Below, in pieces: positions 25,470-33,612 of a DNA stretch of 64,000 nt. This DNA is from Dethiosulfovibrio peptidovorans (GTDB lineage Bacteria; Synergistota; Synergistia; Synergistales; Dethiosulfovibrionaceae). The translations under genes and the position numbers were made by a program. Location: the NCBI GenBank assembly GCA_002748665.1, contig PDTB01000018.1:1-64000 (forward strand). The letters run 5' to 3'. The notes under the pieces are model-generated. The model was not told the DNA's origin. It saw nothing but the letters and a program-made list of their open reading frames with translations, and ran no database searches. Numbering within the stretch: the stretch's first letter is position 1; each line of letters starts with the position of its first letter.

Positions 25470-25493
25470 TCAACGGATTTAGAAATAGACCGT

Positions 25494-25536
25494 GCGAAAA
25501 CCGCCATGACCATTTATTTAATATGGCGGTTTTCGC
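25494..25536 (+). terminator. Hairpin between livK and livH
   Basis: A perfect 14-bp stem (25494-25507 with 25523-25536) closes a 15-base A/T-rich loop. T's lie inside the 3' arm and the following bases are CTTTC, so it may be a partial terminator that lowers permease expression relative to the binding protein, or an mRNA-protecting hairpin. Confidence 0.6.
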
Positions 25537-25559
25537 TTTCGGAATGAGGAGATGATCTC

Positions 25560-26429
25560 TTGACGACGGTTTTAATGCAACAAATACTGAATGGTGTGAT
25601 CTTGGGATGCATCTACGCTCTTATCGCTCTGGGCTTGTCCTTGATTTTTGGCATTCTTGAGATGGCAAATTTTGCTCATGGTGAATTTTATATGCTAGGG
25701 GCATTTATGGCTTTGTTCTCCATGACCTATTGTGGTGTGCCCTTTTTTGTCAGTATTATTCTCGCTATGGCTGGTATGGCGGTATTTGGCATGTTGATAG
25801 AACGATTTCTGTTCAGGCCGATCGTTGGAAAACCTTTAATCAACAGTATGCTTCTATCTTTTGGCTTATCCACTGTTTTGGCTAATGGAGCGCTATTCTT
25901 TTTTAAGGCTGAGCCTCATAAAATAACATCAGGATTGGCAAGGATAAGATTGAATGTCATGGGACTTTTCCTTACCGGTGAACGTTTGGCTATTCTCGTC
26001 TTGAGCTTTTGTCTTGTCGCTTTTCTTGCGTGGTTTATTCGTTATACAAGAATAGGGCGATCCATGAGAGCCGTATCACAAGACCGTATCGCCGCTCAAC
26101 TTGCAGGCATCAACGTCTTCCGCATTTATACGATCACCTTCGGCATAGGAGGCGCCCTTGCTGCGGCAGCGGGGTCTATGGTGGGGGCGATGTTTTTTGT
26201 CTCCCCAGAAATGGGTTTTTCCGTAACTCTCAAATCCTTTGTCATCGTTACTCTTGGAGGTTTCGGAAAGATCAAGGGTGTTATATGGGCGGCACTGCTT
26301 ATAGGGCTTGTTGAAAGTCTTGGAGGAGGATTTATAAGTTATGCCTATAAAGACGCCTACCCCTTCCTTTTGTTGATTTTGCTCTTTATTCTCAAACCTG
26401 AAGGGTTGATGGGAGGTCCCCATGAATAA
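25560..26429 (+). CDS. livH: Branched-chain amino acid ABC transporter permease LivH
   Basis: This inner-membrane permease has 289 residues and about eight hydrophobic segments. The LivH signature GCIYALIALGLSLIFGILEMANFAHGEFYMLG is split across residues 16-47. The start is TTG 25560, 9 bases after GAGGAG. ATG 25575 is an alternative 5 codons on. It overlaps livM by 8 bases. Confidence 0.9.
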   Translation: MTTVLMQQILNGVILGCIYALIALGLSLIFGILEMANFAHGEFYMLGAFMALFSMTYCGVPFFVSIILAMAGMAVFGMLIERFLFRPIVGKPLINSMLLSFGLSTVLANGALFFFKAEPHKITSGLARIRLNVMGLFLTGERLAILVLSFCLVAFLAWFIRYTRIGRSMRAVSQDRIAAQLAGINVFRIYTITFGIGGALAAAAGSMVGAMFFVSPEMGFSVTLKSFVIVTLGGFGKIKGVIWAALLIGLVESLGGGFISYAYKDAYPFLLLILLFILKPEGLMGGPHE

Positions 26430-27378
26430 ATTTGCCAAGGTGGTTCTTGCAGTCTGTTTTGTCCTCTTTTTATACTGGCTTCCTCGATTTTTCACGATGG
26501 ATTACTATATGCATATTTTTGTTATGTCCGAAATCTACATCGTACTGGCTCTTTCTCTCGCTCTCGTCGTAGGCTTTGCGGGGCAGGTCTCTCTGGGACA
26601 TGCAGCTTTCTATGGTATGGGGGCCTATATATCCGCGATCTTGAGTGTTCGTTTCGGAGTCTCTTTTTGGATTGCATTTTGGCTGGCAGGTTTTTTCTCG
26701 GGGCTGATGTCCTTTTGTATAGGCAAACTCGTTTTGAGGTTGCGAGGGCATGTGTTGGCTATAACGACGGCCTTTTTCGGAGTTCTCGTTACAGTTATCA
26801 TGAATAATTGGATCGACGTGACCAACGGTCCTATGGGAATCGCGGGCATTCCACGGCCTACGCCTTTTAGTTTTTTTGGTTGGGACTTTGTTTTTACTAC
26901 ACGTATTCAGTATTATTATCTTGGGTTATTCTTCGTGGGCGGGGTTGTTGTTTTAATCAATAAACTCGTATGCTCGCGCTTGGGCGATGCCATGATAGCT
27001 GTGAGAGAAAACGAGAAGCTTGCAAAGTCTGTCGGAATAGACGTGATGAAAAGCAAGATTTTTGCCTTTACCTTGGGAGGGGGGCTCGCAGGTCTTGCAG
27101 GCTCTTTTTACGCCCACTATATTTTGTTTATAAGCCCGGTTACCTTCACGATTAACGAGTCTATCAACATCCTTGTTATGGTTATTTTCGGCGGGATGAA
27201 CACTATAGCTGGTCCCATCTTTGGAGCCATATCGTTGACCATCTTGCCCGAGTTCCTTCGTATGGCTGGAGAGTTACGCCTTGTCGTTTATGGGATGGCG
27301 TTGATTTTATTCATCATATGGCTTCCCAGAGGCATTTGGGGATCGATAAAGGTATATCTTGCTGATAAAAAGTCATAG
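26422..27378 (+). CDS. livM: Branched-chain amino acid ABC transporter permease LivM
   Basis: This is the second permease, 318 residues with about nine hydrophobic segments. SLALVVGFAGQVSLGHAAFYGMGAY and the late INILVMVIFGGMNTIAGPIFGA are LivM hallmarks. ATG 26422 overlaps the end of livH. No clear terminator follows directly. The non-coding tail of the insert begins here. Confidence 0.9.
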   Translation: MNKFAKVVLAVCFVLFLYWLPRFFTMDYYMHIFVMSEIYIVLALSLALVVGFAGQVSLGHAAFYGMGAYISAILSVRFGVSFWIAFWLAGFFSGLMSFCIGKLVLRLRGHVLAITTAFFGVLVTVIMNNWIDVTNGPMGIAGIPRPTPFSFFGWDFVFTTRIQYYYLGLFFVGGVVVLINKLVCSRLGDAMIAVRENEKLAKSVGIDVMKSKIFAFTLGGGLAGLAGSFYAHYILFISPVTFTINESINILVMVIFGGMNTIAGPIFGAISLTILPEFLRMAGELRLVVYGMALILFIIWLPRGIWGSIKVYLADKKS

Positions 27379-27879
27379 GTAGGAACATCCTAAACTGAAA
27401 ACGATAGAGCATCGAATAGTCGAAAAAGACAATTATTGTTTTGCTACATGCTTTATGGGGATCTCTTGAAACGTACATCCAATGTATCCCCGATGTGGTC
27501 GTTCCGTCGAAATCCTGTCTTGCCCGAACGTATTCTTACCTACCTGCTGTGAGCCGTCGCCTGGAAGGGCACTTCCTGTGCCCCCCTCGGCTTGGTGCGA
27601 TGTATCGGTACTCCACGACGAAAGGTCGAACATAGGGGCTCGAATGGGCTCAGTCGAAACGACCTGAGCAGGGATGTGCGTTTTTAGAGAGCCCTCATGC
27701 TTTCGTTTTTCGGAAGTCAGGGTGCGCCCTCTTCGTGCAGTGTCTCGTATTTATCCCAAACGAGCTTGTCCCTTTCTTTTTTTCTTTCATTTTTTATTCA
27801 AGCATAGATTTCTCGCTGTCCCCTTGTCTGTCAAGACGAGAGGATAGTATCGATGTGATCGGATGAGTTTTTTTGAGGC
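27379..27879. other. Half-kilobase non-coding stretch with several hairpins; possible structured RNA
   Basis: No convincing protein-coding frame is present. The part from about 27455 to 27690 can form nested hairpins. GGGCAC (27567-27572) pairs with GTGCCC (27578-27583) inside AGCCG (27552-27556) with CGGCT (27588-27592). GCTCAGTCG (27648-27656) pairs with CGACCTGAGC (27660-27669) with one bulge, followed by TTTTT at 27681-27685. A GGGGAT...ATCCCC pairing also flanks TACATCCAATGTA. It could be a small RNA gene with its own terminator. It does not match tmRNA, RNase P, SRP or a riboswitch that I know. Confidence 0.35.
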
Positions 27880-27908
27880 TTGACCGAGGGGAAAAAAATT
27901 TCTATACT
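27880..27908 (+). promoter_or_regulatory. fapR operon promoter
   Basis: TTGACC (27880-27885) and TATACT (27903-27908) are 17 bases apart, with an A-rich spacer end. The start point would lie near 27915, about 45 bases before fapR. Confidence 0.75.
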
Positions 27909-27929
27909 GGGGTATATTCAAATCTGCTA

Positions 27930-27946
27930 TTAGGACCAACTTATAA
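27930..27946 (+). promoter_or_regulatory. FapR-box-like operator
   Basis: TTAGGACCAACTTATAA matches the known FapR palindrome (TTAGTACCTRGTACTAA) at 12 of 17 positions, with the left half (TTAGxACC) nearly exact. It lies just downstream of the expected transcript start of the fapR operon. FapR autoregulates through such sites in Bacillus, released by malonyl-CoA. Confidence 0.55.
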
Positions 27947-27958
27947 GGGGGAACTCCG

Positions 27959-28552
27959 ATGGCGAAGTCTATCAATCGAAAAATTCGACACGAGAGGCTG
28001 AGTCAGCTTATTCGGCAGAATCCTCTTCTCTCCGACGAGGGGCTGGCGGCAAGCCTGGGGGTGAGCGTGAGTACTGTCCGGTTGGACCGGGCTCTTCTGG
28101 GATTCCCTGAGCTTCGGGAGCGGGCCCGACGCATGGCTGAACGGGCTACCAGCAAGCTTCAATCCTTAAAGCAGGAGGAGTTCATCGGGGAACTTATGGA
28201 TTTGGAGCTCAACCGGTGGGCTTTTTCGGTGCTCAAGACCAGGCAGGAGATGGCCTTTCGACATACCGAGTTTATCTGGGATCACTATATCTATGCCCAG
28301 GCTTCGTCTCTTGCTATTGCTGTGGTTGGTGCTGATATGGTCATCGTCGGATCGGTACGAGGTCGTTTTCGTGCCCCGGCCAGGATCGGTGATGTCCTCA
28401 TGGCCAAGGCCAAGGTGGGCGTTCACAAAGGGAATAAATACATCGTCAGCGTCAGGACGCGAGTAGGAGAAAGGGAGATTTTCGTGGGACGGTATATTGT
28501 CGTGGCCCTGGAGTCACGGGAAGAGAACAAGATTCGAGGTGAATCCCCGTGA
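27959..28552 (+). CDS. fapR: Transcription factor FapR
   Basis: It represses fatty acid and phospholipid genes and is released by malonyl-CoA or malonyl-ACP. It has 197 residues. The N-terminal helix-turn-helix region is seen as RHERLSQLIRQNPLLSDEGL and LGVSVSTVRLDRALLGFPELRER, and a C-terminal hotdog effector domain follows (ASSLAIAVVGADMVIVGSV, KAKVGVHKGNKYIVSV). ATG 27959 has AAGGGGG upstream. It heads a nine-gene operon, and its stop overlaps the GTG start of plsX. Confidence 0.9.
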   Translation: MAKSINRKIRHERLSQLIRQNPLLSDEGLAASLGVSVSTVRLDRALLGFPELRERARRMAERATSKLQSLKQEEFIGELMDLELNRWAFSVLKTRQEMAFRHTEFIWDHYIYAQASSLAIAVVGADMVIVGSVRGRFRAPARIGDVLMAKAKVGVHKGNKYIVSVRTRVGEREIFVGRYIVVALESREENKIRGESP

Positions 28553-29565
28553 TCCTTGCCCTGGATGCTATGGGGGGAGATTATGGCCCCCGAGAGAACT
28601 GTCTCGGAGCTCTCATGGCCTGTGAATCTCATTCTGATCTGGAGGTTGCCTTGGTCGGTCGTTCGGACCTGATAGAGAGAGAACTGACCTCTGTGTCGCC
28701 CGAGGTCCGCACTCGGCTGCATGTCGTCCACGCCGATGAGGCCGTGGCTATGGGTGAATCTCCCGCTAAAGCCATACGCTCCAAGAAGAGGTCTAGCCTC
28801 CGTGTCGCTATGGAGATGGTGCGATCTGGTGAGGCCGCAGGATGTATCTCCGCAGGAAACACAGGGGCGATCGTGGCCGGTGGAGTCCTGGTCGTGGGGC
28901 GGATCTCCGGTATTGATCGTCCTGGGTTGGGAGTTGTCCTCCCAACGCTGAACAAACCCACCCTGCTGATGGATGCAGGAGCCACCGTTCGGTGCAAGCC
29001 CCTGAATCTGGCGCAATTTGCGGTTATGGGTTCTTTGTTTATGGAACATCTTCTCGATGTGAAGAACCCTGATGTTCGCCTTCTCTCCAACGGATCCGAG
29101 GAGATCAAGGGCGACGAGGTCATAGCCGCTGCTCGATCCGCCATCGTCGAGATATCTCACCTTCATTTCGGAGGGTATATCGAGGGAAATGCCGTCCCCT
29201 TTGGGATGGCCGATGTGGTCATCTGTGATGGTTTTTCGGGCAACGTCATGCTCAAGTCCTTCGAGGGGCTGGGTGAATTGGCTCTCAAAATTTTTAAGGA
29301 CGAGGTTGACCGTCGACTTTTGGCCAAGCTAGGCCTGGTTTTCCTGCTTCCGATGCTTCGGGGGCTTCAGCAGCGTTTTGACTATCAGCGCTACGGCGGG
29401 ACCCCTCTTCTGGGCGTGAACGGGGCTGTAATCAAGGCTCATGGGAGATCCAAGGCCCCGGCTATCGCCAGCGCTCTGGGTGTTGGTCGGAATTTTGTTC
29501 GTAAAGACGGAGTTCAACGAATTGACCAGGAAGTGGCACTACTCCTCCCGGGAGTAAAGGCCTGA
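28549..29565 (+). CDS. plsX: Phosphate acyltransferase PlsX
   Basis: It makes acyl phosphate from acyl-ACP, the first step of the PlsX/PlsY phospholipid route. It has 338 residues. ILALDAMGGDYGPRENCLGA at the N-terminus, ISAGNTGAIVAGG, and the late DGFSGNVMLKSFEGL are family hallmarks. The GTG start overlaps the fapR stop, and its own TGA overlaps the fabH ATG by 1 base. Confidence 0.95.
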   Translation: MILALDAMGGDYGPRENCLGALMACESHSDLEVALVGRSDLIERELTSVSPEVRTRLHVVHADEAVAMGESPAKAIRSKKRSSLRVAMEMVRSGEAAGCISAGNTGAIVAGGVLVVGRISGIDRPGLGVVLPTLNKPTLLMDAGATVRCKPLNLAQFAVMGSLFMEHLLDVKNPDVRLLSNGSEEIKGDEVIAAARSAIVEISHLHFGGYIEGNAVPFGMADVVICDGFSGNVMLKSFEGLGELALKIFKDEVDRRLLAKLGLVFLLPMLRGLQQRFDYQRYGGTPLLGVNGAVIKAHGRSKAPAIASALGVGRNFVRKDGVQRIDQEVALLLPGVKA

Positions 29566-30563
29566 TGTCTCGTTTACAGGGACGCCCTGTTTTTGTACGG
29601 TCCACGGGGATAGCCGTTCCCCGTCGGGTATTGGATAATCACGATCTGGCTGAGCTGGTTGATACCAGCGATCAGTGGATCGTAGAGCGTACTGGGATCC
29701 GTCGTCGACACATCGCTTCGGAGGACGAGAACGCCAGTGACTTGGCCCTTGAAGCGTGTCGACAGACCCTGAAGGCCTGTGACACCGACCCCGAATCGGT
29801 CGATATGATCGTCGTTGGGACGAACTCGCCGGACACCCTCTTTCCCAGCGTTGCCTGTCGGGTTCAAGGTGCTTTGGGAGCCGTTCGGGCGGGAGCCTTC
29901 GACCTTCAGGCGGGCTGTACAGGATCGGTCTATGCCCTTTCCTTGGCGTCATCTGGAATCGCCTCGGGGCTTTGGAATCGGGTACTGGTCTGTGGGGTTG
30001 AGGTTATCTCCCGTCTTATCGACTGGAACGACAGAGGAACCTGTGTCCTCTTCGGAGACGGCGCCGGTGCCGTTCTTCTTGAGGCAGGAGAAGCCCCGGG
30101 GGTCCTGGCCTGTGACATGCGGGCTGACGGTACCAAGTGGGACCACATCGTCCTGCCTGGAGGTATGTCATCTCGTCCGGCGTCGTCTGATACTGTCTCT
30201 CAGAGAGATCACTACGTATCTATGAGGGGTAACGACGTCTTCAAGTTCACCCAGAGGGTCCTTCCGTCCTATCTTCGAGGTGTCTGTGAGGAGCTGGGGG
30301 TCGCTGTTGGGGATGTCGACCGGTGGGTGCTTCATCAGGCCAACATGCGGATCGTCAGCGGTGTTCTTCGTCGTCTGGGGGTCCCGGAGGAAAGAGGCAT
30401 CCATAACCTGGAGCGGTACGGCAATACCTCGGCGGCGTCGGTCTTTATTGCGCTGGACGAGGCGTATAGAGAAGGGAGTATACTGCGAGGACAGGGACAG
30501 ACCGTGGTCGTGGCCAGCTTTGGAGCCGGGATGACCTACGGTGCTTGGGTATACCGTTCGTGA
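29565..30563 (+). CDS. fabH: 3-oxoacyl-ACP synthase III (KAS III)
   Basis: It starts fatty acid synthesis by condensing acetyl-CoA with malonyl-ACP. It has 332 residues. The Cys-His-Asn triad is visible: Cys in LQAGCTGSVYAL, His in HQANMRIV and Asn in YGNTSAASV. TSDQWIVERTGIRRRHIA is the usual N-terminal signature. Its ATG overlaps the plsX stop. Confidence 0.95.
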   Translation: MSRLQGRPVFVRSTGIAVPRRVLDNHDLAELVDTSDQWIVERTGIRRRHIASEDENASDLALEACRQTLKACDTDPESVDMIVVGTNSPDTLFPSVACRVQGALGAVRAGAFDLQAGCTGSVYALSLASSGIASGLWNRVLVCGVEVISRLIDWNDRGTCVLFGDGAGAVLLEAGEAPGVLACDMRADGTKWDHIVLPGGMSSRPASSDTVSQRDHYVSMRGNDVFKFTQRVLPSYLRGVCEELGVAVGDVDRWVLHQANMRIVSGVLRRLGVPEERGIHNLERYGNTSAASVFIALDEAYREGSILRGQGQTVVVASFGAGMTYGAWVYRS

Positions 30564-30574
30564 GGAGGCTACAT

Positions 30575-31540
30575 ATGAGACTGGGAAAACGGGTGAGCGA
30601 TCTTCTCGGGGTGTCCTATCCCCTGATTCAGGGTGGCATGGCCTGGGTTGCTGATGCATCTCTGGCCGCAGCTGTGAGCAATGCCGGTGGCTTGGGGGTT
30701 ATTGCGGCAGCTAACGTGCCTCCTGACATTTTAGATAGGGAAATTCAAAAGGCGAAAGATCTCACCGACCGGCCTTTTGGGGTGAATATCATGCTTATGT
30801 CTGTCACTGCCGACGATGCCCTGGAGTTGGTGGCTCGGCATCGGATCCCCGTTGTCACCACCGGTGCAGGCAGTCCCGGTAAAGTCATAGAGCGGCTGAA
30901 ACCCCTGGGGACCAAAATTCTCCCAGTGGTTCCCACCACTGCCTTGGCTAAGCGGGTTGAGCGCCAGGGAGCCGACGCCGTTATCATTGAGGGATGCGAG
31001 GCGGGAGGTCATATCGGCGAGCTGACTACGATGGTTCTTACCCCTCTGGTGGCTCAGGCCGTCTCCATCCCGGTTATTGCTGCCGGGGGGATCGCCGACG
31101 GCAGGGGTATGGCGGCAGCTTTTGCCTTGGGAGCAGAGGGAGTACAGGTCGGAACCCGTTTTATCTGTGCAGCCGAGAGCTCTGTTCATGATCGATACAA
31201 ACAGACTGTCCTCAGCGCCAAGGATAGAAGTTCCGCTGTCACAGGGCGTTCCACAGGACACCCTGTACGGTGTATCCGAAACAAGCTATCCGCCAAATTC
31301 GACGAAATTGAACGGGCCGGGGCGTCCGTCGCCGAGATTGAGGCTTTGGGAGTCGGGCGGCTTCGAGCAGCGGTGGTGGATGGTGACGTGGAGATGGGAT
31401 CAGTGATGGCGGGGCAGACTGCGGCGTTGGTCTCACGTATCTCTCCGGCGGAGGATATCATCCGGGAGATGTGTCGGGAGGCCGAGGACGTTATCGCTGG
31501 GCTTGCCGAATGTGCATTTCCCGGAGAGGAGATACGATAA
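30575..31540 (+). CDS. fabK: Enoyl-ACP reductase II (FMN-dependent)
   Basis: This flavin-dependent enoyl-ACP reductase completes each elongation cycle. It has 321 residues. YPLIQGGMAWVADASLAAAVSNAGGLG, split over residues 14-40, and the phosphate-binding IPVIAAGGIADGRGMAAAFALGA and VQVGTRFICAAES identify the nitronate monooxygenase/FabK family. The position between fabH and fabD supports FabK. ATG 30575 follows GAGGAGG. An in-frame TTG at 30545 lies inside fabH. FabK rather than FabI implies insensitivity to triclosan-type inhibitors in known cases. Confidence 0.9.
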   Translation: MRLGKRVSDLLGVSYPLIQGGMAWVADASLAAAVSNAGGLGVIAAANVPPDILDREIQKAKDLTDRPFGVNIMLMSVTADDALELVARHRIPVVTTGAGSPGKVIERLKPLGTKILPVVPTTALAKRVERQGADAVIIEGCEAGGHIGELTTMVLTPLVAQAVSIPVIAAGGIADGRGMAAAFALGAEGVQVGTRFICAAESSVHDRYKQTVLSAKDRSSAVTGRSTGHPVRCIRNKLSAKFDEIERAGASVAEIEALGVGRLRAAVVDGDVEMGSVMAGQTAALVSRISPAEDIIREMCREAEDVIAGLAECAFPGEEIR

Positions 31541-31541
31541 A

Positions 31542-32486
31542 ATGGGCTACGGATTGTTGTTTCCCGGTCAGGGCGCTCAGACCGTGGGTATGGGACGGGA
31601 TTTGTGCAGGTATTCGGCAGCCAGAGATGTCTTCGATCAGGCTGATCGGGCACTGGGGTTCGATCTGAGCGCGACGATTTTCGACGGTCCCGAGGAAAAC
31701 CTGACCCTGACGGCCTACACGCAGCCGGCCATCCTGACGGTAAGTGTGGCTGTCTACCGTGTTCTCGTCGATGAACTGGGGCTTGATCTGAGGCCGGACT
31801 TTGTGGCGGGGCATAGCCTTGGTGAGTATTCGGCTTTGGTCGTCTCAGGAAGCCTGTCTCTGGACGACGGGGTTCGGTTGGTTCACGAGCGGGGAAAACT
31901 CATGCAGGAGGCTGTCCCCGAAGGAGAGGGTGCTATGGCCGCAATTTTAGGTCTGTCGCCCTCTGACGTCGAGACTCTCTGTTCCGAGGTCGACGGTGAC
32001 CGTGTCTGCGAGGCAGCCAACTTTAACTCCCCTTCTCAGGTCGTCATATCGGGCCACGACGACGCAGTTCGACGGGCAATGAAGCTCGCTAAAGAGCGAG
32101 GTGCAAAGAGAGCGCTCCCCCTGAACGTGAGTGCGCCCTTTCACTGCCGTCTCATGACTGCCGTGGCGGACAAGCTCGCTCAGTCTATGGAGCTGTGCAG
32201 TTGGTCTGACTCCAGGTGGCCTCTTGTGGCCAACGTATCGGGTACGCCGCAAACGGCGGTGAGCGCTATTCAGGACGGACTCTACCGCCAGACCTACAGC
32301 CCTGTCCTGTGGGTTCAATCCATGGAGTACATGGCGTCTCAGGGGACCACCTCCTTCCTGGAGTTGGGCCCTGGTGCTGTCTTGGCAGGGTTGTCTAAAA
32401 AATGCATCAAGGGCTCCAGAACCCTCTCCGTGGGCACGGTGGAGGGGCTGGATGATGTTGCCGCATTTCTCGAGGAGGCTCACTGA
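31542..32486 (+). CDS. fabD: Malonyl CoA-ACP transacylase
   Basis: It loads malonyl groups onto ACP. It has 314 residues, with LLFPGQGAQTVGMG at the N-terminus and the catalytic serine in AGHSLGEYSALVVSG. The partner arginine and histidine regions are in VHERGKLMQEA and LNVSAPFHCRLM. ATG 31542 begins 1 base after the fabK stop, and fabG begins 1 base after the fabD stop. Confidence 0.95.
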   Translation: MGYGLLFPGQGAQTVGMGRDLCRYSAARDVFDQADRALGFDLSATIFDGPEENLTLTAYTQPAILTVSVAVYRVLVDELGLDLRPDFVAGHSLGEYSALVVSGSLSLDDGVRLVHERGKLMQEAVPEGEGAMAAILGLSPSDVETLCSEVDGDRVCEAANFNSPSQVVISGHDDAVRRAMKLAKERGAKRALPLNVSAPFHCRLMTAVADKLAQSMELCSWSDSRWPLVANVSGTPQTAVSAIQDGLYRQTYSPVLWVQSMEYMASQGTTSFLELGPGAVLAGLSKKCIKGSRTLSVGTVEGLDDVAAFLEEAH

Positions 32487-32487
32487 A

Positions 32488-33234
32488 ATGCCAAAAAATG
32501 AACGAGTCGCACTGGTGACCGGTGCCGGTCGGGGAATTGGCAGGATTATAGCTTTGGAGCTCGCTGCCACCGGCCATCGTGTAGCGGTTAACTATCGGCA
32601 ATCGGAGGCATCAGCTCAGGCGGTCGTTCGGGAGATCACGGACGTGGGGGGAGAGGCCCAGGCCTTTCAGGGGGACGTCTCCGATTCGGCGGTTGTCTCC
32701 GAGCTCTTTCAGGCCGTCGCTCAGGAACTTGGTCCCGTCTCGGTCCTGGTCAACAACGCTGGAATCACCAGGGACGGTTTGCTCATGCGCATGAAGGATA
32801 GGGATTGGGACGACGTACTTGACGGTAATCTTCGATCTGCCTTTCTGTGTTCCCGGGAGGCGATCAAGGGAATGTCCCGGGCCCGGTGGGGACGCATCGT
32901 CAACCTTGCATCGGTTGTCGGGCTCATCGGCAACGCCGGTCAGGCCAATTACAGTGCTTCGAAGGCTGGGCTTGTCGGTTTGACGAAAAGCATAGCTCGG
33001 GAATATGCTCAAAGAGGCATCACTGTCAACGCACTGGCACCGGGATTCATCGCCAGCGATATGACCGACGTGCTTCCCGACGCCGTTCGGGACGAAATGC
33101 TGAAGAACATCCCGGTGGGGCGGAGCGGAACTGGTGAGGATGTGGCGAAGGCCGTGGCTTTCTTGGTCTCCGACGGTGCATCGTACATAACAGGGCAGGT
33201 CTTGGCCGTCGATGGCGGCATGACCATGATCTGA
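32488..33234 (+). CDS. fabG: 3-oxoacyl-ACP reductase FabG
   Basis: This NADPH-dependent short-chain dehydrogenase has 248 residues. The nucleotide-binding ALVTGAGRGIGRIIA, the NNAGITRD motif and the catalytic Ser-Tyr-Lys (NLASVVGLIGNAGQANYSASK) are present, followed by NALAPGFIASDMTD. A frame open upstream to 32374 overlaps fabD and is not part of the gene. The ATG is 1 base after the fabD stop, with CGAGGAGG upstream. Confidence 0.95.
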   Translation: MPKNERVALVTGAGRGIGRIIALELAATGHRVAVNYRQSEASAQAVVREITDVGGEAQAFQGDVSDSAVVSELFQAVAQELGPVSVLVNNAGITRDGLLMRMKDRDWDDVLDGNLRSAFLCSREAIKGMSRARWGRIVNLASVVGLIGNAGQANYSASKAGLVGLTKSIAREYAQRGITVNALAPGFIASDMTDVLPDAVRDEMLKNIPVGRSGTGEDVAKAVAFLVSDGASYITGQVLAVDGGMTMI

Positions 33235-33261
33235 ACTTTGACGAAGGGAGGTGACAGTGTC

Positions 33262-33513
33262 ATGAAAAAAGAAGAGGTACTGAGCCGTTTGAAGGAAATA
33301 GTCGTCGAGCGCCTTGACGTGGAGGAAGGGCTGATAACGCCGGAAGCCTCCTTTGTCGAAGATCTTGGAGCCGACTCTCTGGATATCGTCGAGCTCATCA
33401 TGGGAATCGAGGAGGAGTTTGACATCGAGATCCCTGATGAGGACGCCGAGAAACTGACCAGTGTCGGTGAGGCCATGAATTACGCCTGCACTAAATTAGG
33501 AGTCGAGGGCTAA
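33262..33513 (+). CDS. acpP: Acyl carrier protein
   Basis: This 83-residue acidic carrier has the phosphopantetheine serine in [18 protein letters not shown] 33262 follows GGGAGGTGACAGTGTC, and an upstream TTG (33238) is less likely. A hairpin without a T-run lies between it and fabF, as is common after acpP. Confidence 0.95.
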   Translation: MKKEEVLSRLKEIVVERLDVEEGLITPEASFVEDLGADSLDIVELIMGIEEEFDIEIPDEDAEKLTSVGEAMNYACTKLGVEG

Positions 33514-33529
33514 TGCCCAATTGTACGGA

Positions 33530-33555
33530 TACGGGGCGGTGTATGTCGCCCCGTA
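33530..33555 (+). terminator. Hairpin between acpP and fabF
   Basis: TACGGGGCG (33530-33538) pairs with CGCCCCGTA (33547-33555) around an 8-base loop. With no T-run following, it is probably an mRNA-stabilising or weak attenuating hairpin that favours high acpP expression. Confidence 0.5.
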
Positions 33556-33612
33556 CTCTCATATAACGGCCAGGTGAATTGAGAGACCTGAGCCGCAAGG
33601 AGTTGGATGCCT

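Noticed and set aside
27433-27633. tmRNA or another known housekeeping RNA on the minus strand (a GGATTTCGACGG-like stretch caught the eye)
   Set aside because: There is no tRNA-like 3' end, no tag-peptide frame and no acceptor stem. The resemblance is limited to a few bases.
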